Below are positions 58,755 through 64,000 of a DNA stretch of 64,000 nucleotides, in pieces. The translations under genes were made by a program, and so were the position numbers. This DNA comes from Hofstenia miamia. Lineage: Eukaryota; Xenacoelomorpha; Acoela. The notes under the pieces are model-generated. The model did no database searches. It worked only from the letters and a program-made list of their open reading frames with translations, and was not told where the DNA came from. The first letter of the stretch is position 1, and each line of letters starts with the position of its first letter. The stretch is from NCBI GenBank assembly GCA_004352715.1, contig SCFE01000032.1, forward strand, positions 787,314 through 851,313. Reading direction: 5' to 3'.

Positions 58755-59050
58755 GTGAGAAGGAGGATGGAAGGTAGCCAAACCAGCCGAGACATCTCAT
58801 CTAGGCAAGGGAAACACGTATCTCTGCTTGTTGAGGCACATGCAAGGAAAAGAGGATGCAATGATGGTACTGAGGAGAGTCCAATTCTGTGTGGGCGACA
58901 TGTAGCTCCATGACTCAGAGAGGAGACAGCAACCACGATGACGCCCTCCACATCTCGCCCCTACATGGAGAGACACATTTCCCCACGTGCGTGAGAGGAG
59001 CTGGCTACCCCTTCATTAAAAACTTACAAACCTAGGACACCTTTTAGTGA
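58755..59050 (+). other. GC-richer spacer between Pol and the extra 3' frame, copy B
   Basis: Counterpart of 50044-50335. Non-coding and conserved between copies, ending near a CCCCAATTGAGTGACTTGAT shared by both. Confidence 0.5.
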
Positions 59051-62000
59051 ATTGCAAATTGTAAATACACCCCAATTGAGTGACTTGATAGCCCCTCAAC
59101 CTCATCTACAGCAACTTCTACTGTTAGGTTGCAGAAGAACAAAGAAAGAAGAAGAAAAATTTCCAAAGTTGGTGATGAAACCCTCCTCCCCTATTACATA
59201 GCTACGAGAAAAGCTACCACTATAATGCGCGACAATATATCTGATGAAACAAAATACCAACTTCATTGTACATACAATGGCCGCAAAATGAATTGTTCCA
59301 TAGACGCCATTCCATTTGTTATAGATGCCTCTCGTCATCCAAAAGTTAACACTATTATCTGCTATGACTTGAGAATGATGGAAGGGCTTAGTCGCCTGTA
59401 CTGGCGCAGCACCGTGCATACTTTCTTTGATAATGACTTTAATATTTACAACTTATGTCAATTTCTAAATAGTGGGAAAACAATTGACAGCTTTGAGTGT
59501 GTCAACATCGATTTTCAAAACCTTTTATTTATCTACTTTTTAAGGATACACGAGATACAGATGGATGACATTATGGAACAGATTGAGATAGCATACTGCA
59601 TAGCAAAAGTCGAGGGCATACGCCTCATCATGATAGTCAGAGATTAGCACGAGGACACAGTGCCAGAGCCTATCAAAAACCTACACTTTCATATGGAAAA
59701 CTTTTTGATATTATCTAAAGACGATTATCTTCTTCTCTCATTGCACGCCATGAGCCAACTACCCATAACTAGGCTTCTATACACAGATTTGCTACTATGC
59801 CAGCAAGTACCATCGCATCGCTTAGCTGTTGATCAGAAAGTTGTTATTGACGTTATCATTCAGTCACAAACCTTAGAGGTGACAGATCCAAATACCCCAT
59901 TGCTACTCACAGTAACCATCATGCACTTGAGTTTTGTTTTTGCACAGAGTGAACAAATGCTGCATGAGATCCAAACCATATGGTCCGACCTTAAAGCAGA
60001 TTTTAACCCTGAGTCCGATTGGCCCCACCTTGATATAGTGAGCCCCTCACACAGACACCACTCCTCAGTTGAAAGAACACTCAGAGACATTAAAGCTTCA
60101 TATAATACGCAGGACAAGAAGAACTTCAAAGAACATCTGTTCGCCAAGAAAAACCTACCTGACATTTACGCCTGAGGAGCCATTTGGATCCTCACTATTT
60201 ATTTAACAAAAGAACCACAGTTGCAAATACTGATGACACATGAAAAAAGGTCATCTCTTACAAAGATAACCATACACGAAATAGCTGTTTGTCCTTTATC
60301 ATGGATAGTAAAGAATTGGCTGCTCTACAAATGTAGTCCCCCCTCCTCTCCAGGAAAAATGAAAAGACCCATGGATGAATTCGAAAAATATTATGCCTGA
60401 CTGGTGGGGGCGAATAGTGTGACAGGCAAGATGTCCATCATGTTAACCAGCAATTGACATGGTATTTGTCTGTTGGACATAAATATTTTCTCCAACATAG
60501 TCAAGAAATATATGTGGGGTGCAACAGCAGAAACTAAATTTGCGATTTTCTATTCAGATAAAGCTCCAATGAGCACTAGACGTTTCGTAGAATGATTGCC
60601 AGGGTTGACGCACCAATTCCTGGATCAGATTAACAAGCATGATATCCCTGGAAAGACTGAAGCTCTATTTTGCTAGCATCAAATGAAATATCCAGAATGT
60701 GGTTTACGGCCAATTTATTGAATCAGCTCAGCACGTCAACAAAGAGGGAAAGATCATTCCCATCACTATCTTCAATCAGGTGATGTGTACGCTGGAGCAA
60801 TTCTATAGGGAGGAGGAACTATTGGCATCCTCAGCAGTACAAATGTCACCCCACATCCATGATTTAATTGAAAAGGTGAACTTGGAGAAATTTGGCGGAA
60901 AAGCTATATCCCCAAGCCTACACCTCAATGGTCTGTAACCGAAGACGAACATATACTGATGGTCGAACACGACCCTAGCGAGTTTCTAGATGAACTTATG
61001 GTCCAACCGAGAGTTTGATTGATTGTGGTGATAAAGATGTTCTCTCTTTAATGAAATAGTGTTCACCAAGGAGGAGTTGGTCATTCAGCAATCCCTGGGG
61101 TGACACGTAGCTCTGGATGTGAAATGCACCACTTCCCATGTGCGCATCTCTAATCAACAGATTGAATGCCTGATATAGAAAGGACTACAAGGAAAATTTT
61201 GGGATACAATAAAAGATGCACAAATCAACTACCCAGCAATGATCCGGACCACCACCTTGGCCTCCAATACAGGATTTAGTGATCTTGAGAAGAAGATAAA
61301 AGAAGATAAAGACCTCAAATCTCTTGTGCATTCCCCCACCTACTATTGAGACACCACTGATACAACCTAAATGGAAGGTGAGAAAACCAAAAAGGAGGGT
61401 AGCAGCTCATTTATCTGACAAGGTTAACTTTGTGAATAGCAAACAGGAAGCGATTAAAGCCAGCTGAATGGGGGAGTATAAAGTCATAAAAGAAAAACTT
61501 ATTGCAGAAGGAAAACCTGAGCACGTCTTCATTGATGGCAAGCTAACCATCACAGATATCTTCATGCATGGTCTACTGGTGCACATGCAACTCCAAACAA
61601 TCCACAATAAAATTGCAACCTTACAGCCTTGTGTGCTGATTCTTTTTCAGGCAGCTGGTGACTTAATGTGGGTCAACAATGTGGAAACTATCACACAGTA
61701 TTATGATGTCACAAAAAGGATAGAGATTATAACAATGATAAGAGCTAATGTGTCTGACCCGGAGCAAATGACTCTCAGTCAAGTTCAGGAATATTGTTCA
61801 CTGTTCATTGACCATGCGACCATGATGGGGTCTTTGAGGCAGGTGTTTATACACTTCTATCTGGATACAGAGATTAGCGCTGAAGATGCACACACTTCTG
61901 ACACCGATGCCATGATGACATTGATGATTGCCCTCAAGGTTCTTTGGCTTTACGAGAGATTTTATGATACTTTCACAAGATGGTTAAATAATTTATGAAG

Positions 62001-62211
62001 GAATTGCCCCGTCAGCAACAGAATGCCAAAGATTAGATTTCTACGACTAAAAGACGAAGTAGTTACCCAAAGGGAGGTACTAATGCAGATTACAAGAGAG
62101 CCACAATACGCTGAAGTCCAAACCTGGGATGGTGAGTTAGCAATGAAGATGATAACAGCCACTCAAAATATCTTGTCTGGGCCTGCCCTTCAACTGTTAT
62201 CCAAAAATTAA
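59051..62211 (+). pseudogene. extra 3' reading frame of Gypsy B, unknown function (~1,050 codons)
   Basis: I do not recognise this protein. A largely continuous reading runs from near 59051 to a TAA at 62209-62211, interrupted by stops (for example 59645, 60173, 61464) and frame changes. Best-preserved parts: KNKERRRKISKVGDETLLPY; NIDFQNLLFIYFLRIHEIQM; DLLLCQQVPSHRLAVDQKVV; FAQSEQMLHEIQTIWSDLKA; FKEHLFAKKNLPDIY; YGQFIESAQHVNKEGKIIPI; GKPEHVFIDGKLTITDIFMH; MTLSQVQEYCSLFIDHATMM; LKVLWLYERFYDTFTRWLNN. It is mostly helical in character and has no signal peptide, no membrane helix and no furin-like site, so it is unlike an envelope gene. It shares no RT, protease or integrase motif. Shared by copy A, with reading frame kept across most differences, so it was probably coding in the ancestor. 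Confidence 0.6.
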
Positions 62212-62214
62212 TTT

Positions 62215-62225
62215 GAGCAAGGGGG
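62215..62225 (+). promoter_or_regulatory. polypurine tract of Gypsy B
   Basis: GAGCAAGGGGG directly before the LTR, as in copy A. Confidence 0.75.
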
Positions 62226-62227
62226 CG

Positions 62228-63146
62228 TGTAGAGTCACTCAGGGACTTTTTCGAATTTATTCTTTATCAGTTATTTTGTATTTTTACCATGATGTCAGCA
62301 CTTATTTCGATTTTAGGTTGCTATTATTAATTTGATGTCCCCTCAGTGGTGCTTATTATTATTGCTCAAATTGAATTTACAAGGGAATGAATAATTGATC
62401 ATGGTTAAACTATGTAGACAACTAATTTTGTAAACAAAGGCAGGTAATAACTCAATTCTTGTATAAAACCTGAGAGACCTGTAGAGAACATTTAATAGAT
62501 TTTATTGACTCTCAACTGCCGTCTTTTCCTTTGTATTTTTTCTTTATATTATATCTTATAAAAACTATTGCTTAAGATCAGTGACAATTTGGGAGTGCTT
62601 TCACTAGCACAGGGCAACAAGTAGCTTCTGGAGGTCTTTTGATTATCCAGTCCGAATTGTGGACCCATTAGGTTATGTATATGGTTAGATATATGGAAAT
62701 AATAAAGCTTTCATTCATAGTTCAACATGTACATGCACTTATACAACCTAACACTGTGATGATACCATGCTGTTGGCTAGCACGAATATCTGGCAATTAC
62801 AGATTATTTAATAGTGAGCTGAGAGATAACAATGAAAATGAGATCCTGTATTTTTCAATGTGAGATAGAAATTAAAAGTGAGACAAATAGGGTAGCACCA
62901 GTCAATAGGTTAAGCACTTTACTTCTGGAGACCTTGCTTCAGCTGGAAGCCATATGAATTGGTCATCTTGGATTTTACCTAAAGTAGTTGGTTACTTGGA
63001 TGAATTACCAATGTTACATCTATAAGTTATAAGTTCTATGTTATTCTATTTTCCGGAATCGTGGCTGTAATGTCAATGCTATTTAAACCTTCTGCAGAGT
63101 CAATTAAGTTTCTAGTTAAGTTACCCTACCAGCCCACGATTCTACA
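62228..63146 (+). repeat. 3' LTR of Gypsy B (919 bp)
   Basis: TGTAGAGTCACTC to GATTCTACA, same inverted ends, TATA box (62462-62468) and AATAAA (62701-62706) as the copy A LTR. Confidence 0.93.
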
Positions 63147-64000
63147 ATATGACGACACTTCCATATTCATCCAGGAGGTGGCCATCAGAAATGGTTAAGC
63201 CATTTGTTTAATGTGACTGGCTTTCCCCAGGAGGCCTATTGTTACCACAGACTTTCAACATGAGCAATGAAAATCATAATAATATTTTAGTAACTCTCAA
63301 TCATGTTCAGACTTTTAAAAGATGAAAATATGGGCCATTTTGTTTAGAATTAGTTTCCTTCACAACAATTAAAATTTTTTGGTGGAATCTTTTACCTTGC
63401 TTATGACAAATAAGTGACTACTCGAATTTTTCCTTTTAAACAATAGTAAGCAACCATTATTTCATTATGCACACATATGATTATTGTAAATCTATTTGCA
63501 TTCACTAAGAATTTGAGAATGCTTTCCACCCAATTATTTAGTATGCATCACATCAAGGAAAAACATAAATTTTTAAGATATATGCGTTTTATGCCTTTTG
63601 ACTATTGATTGTTTGCATAATGCCATGGATGATTTTGAAGATTGTATCTCTTAATGTACTATTTTGTAAATTATTCTTCATCCCTTGCAATTGCTAGTAC
63701 AATTATAATGTACTATGCTTAAATTTGTTATTGATTGAAATGTAAAAAACGTTAATCAAAGTGCTGTAAACTATAGTATTATCAAACCTCTCTAATTACT
63801 CAAGGCAACTGATTGCCAAGATTTATTATCAAAAATTCACTATAAAAATAATTTTATGCATATATTTCTGAAAACATCATGTGAAGGTTTTGTTGTGTTC
63901 TATTTTATTGAAGCATTCCACTCGTTTTTATTAATCAAGAAGCATTGATTTCCTTCATCAAAGAATTCATTATCTAAAAAATTAACTATTTATAAAATTA
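63147..64000. other. non-coding AT-rich sequence
   Basis: No gene or repeat recognised after the LTR. Confidence 0.5.

Larger units (their letters stand above)
52976..63146 (+). mobile_element. Ty3/Gypsy LTR retrotransposon, copy B (5' LTR absent)
   Basis: Starts within gag at the junction with the DNA-transposon fragment; there is no 5' LTR or primer site. Then gag, a 540-bp tandem duplication, protease, RT, RNase H, integrase, acidic tail, spacer, the full extra 3' frame, polypurine tract and 3' LTR. Broken by stops and lost catalytic residues. Of the two copies it shows the more complete 3' half. Confidence 0.92.

Noticed and set aside
59051-62211. Envelope gene making these Gypsy elements retrovirus-like
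   Set aside because: No signal peptide, membrane anchor or cleavage site could be seen.

Overview
The window is an AT-rich stretch of an animal nuclear genome. It has spliced genes with long introns and standard GT-AG sites, mariner and hAT-type DNA transposons, several non-LTR retrotransposon remnants and Ty3/Gypsy LTR retrotransposons decaying largely by CpG transitions. That suggests an invertebrate, or early-branching chordate, that methylates its transposons. The species cannot be named from sequence alone. No bacterial operon, CRISPR array or rRNA is present.

Layout. 0-9 kb is repeat-rich: the C-terminal end of a mariner transposase, a 415-bp hAT-type MITE with a perfect 8-bp target duplication, a diverged ~740-bp-period repeat, a broken R2/NeSL-like non-LTR retrotransposon on the minus strand headed by a tRNA-like Pol III promoter module, and a second RT remnant. 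11-20.6 kb holds, on the minus strand, a gene not obvious from long open frames. Five small exons join in phase to give a signal peptide, two fibronectin-III-like domains and one membrane helix, a receptor-like layout. 21.3-23.9 kb holds two more non-LTR RT fragments. 27.6-38.2 kb holds a complete five-exon ethanolamine kinase gene on the minus strand, with a dead mariner copy in its third intron. 39-43.5 kb holds three terminal-inverted-repeat elements.

43.7-63.1 kb is dominated by two related Ty3/Gypsy elements in tandem on the plus strand (A, 45.1-52.3 kb; B, 53.0-63.1 kb), plus part of a third LTR in inverted orientation. Each carries gag, protease, RT, RNase H and integrase, all broken by stops, deletions and lost catalytic residues. 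Each also carries an additional reading frame between integrase and the 3' LTR that I do not recognise: ~3.2 kb in B, internally deleted in A. It does not look like an envelope gene.

The two host genes are unrelated in function: ethanolamine kinase acts in cytosolic phospholipid synthesis, while the other gene is predicted to act at the cell surface. Several local duplications flank N bases or alien inserts (7.5, 25.8, 32.5 and 54.2 kb); these may be assembly artefacts and should be checked before biological interpretation.
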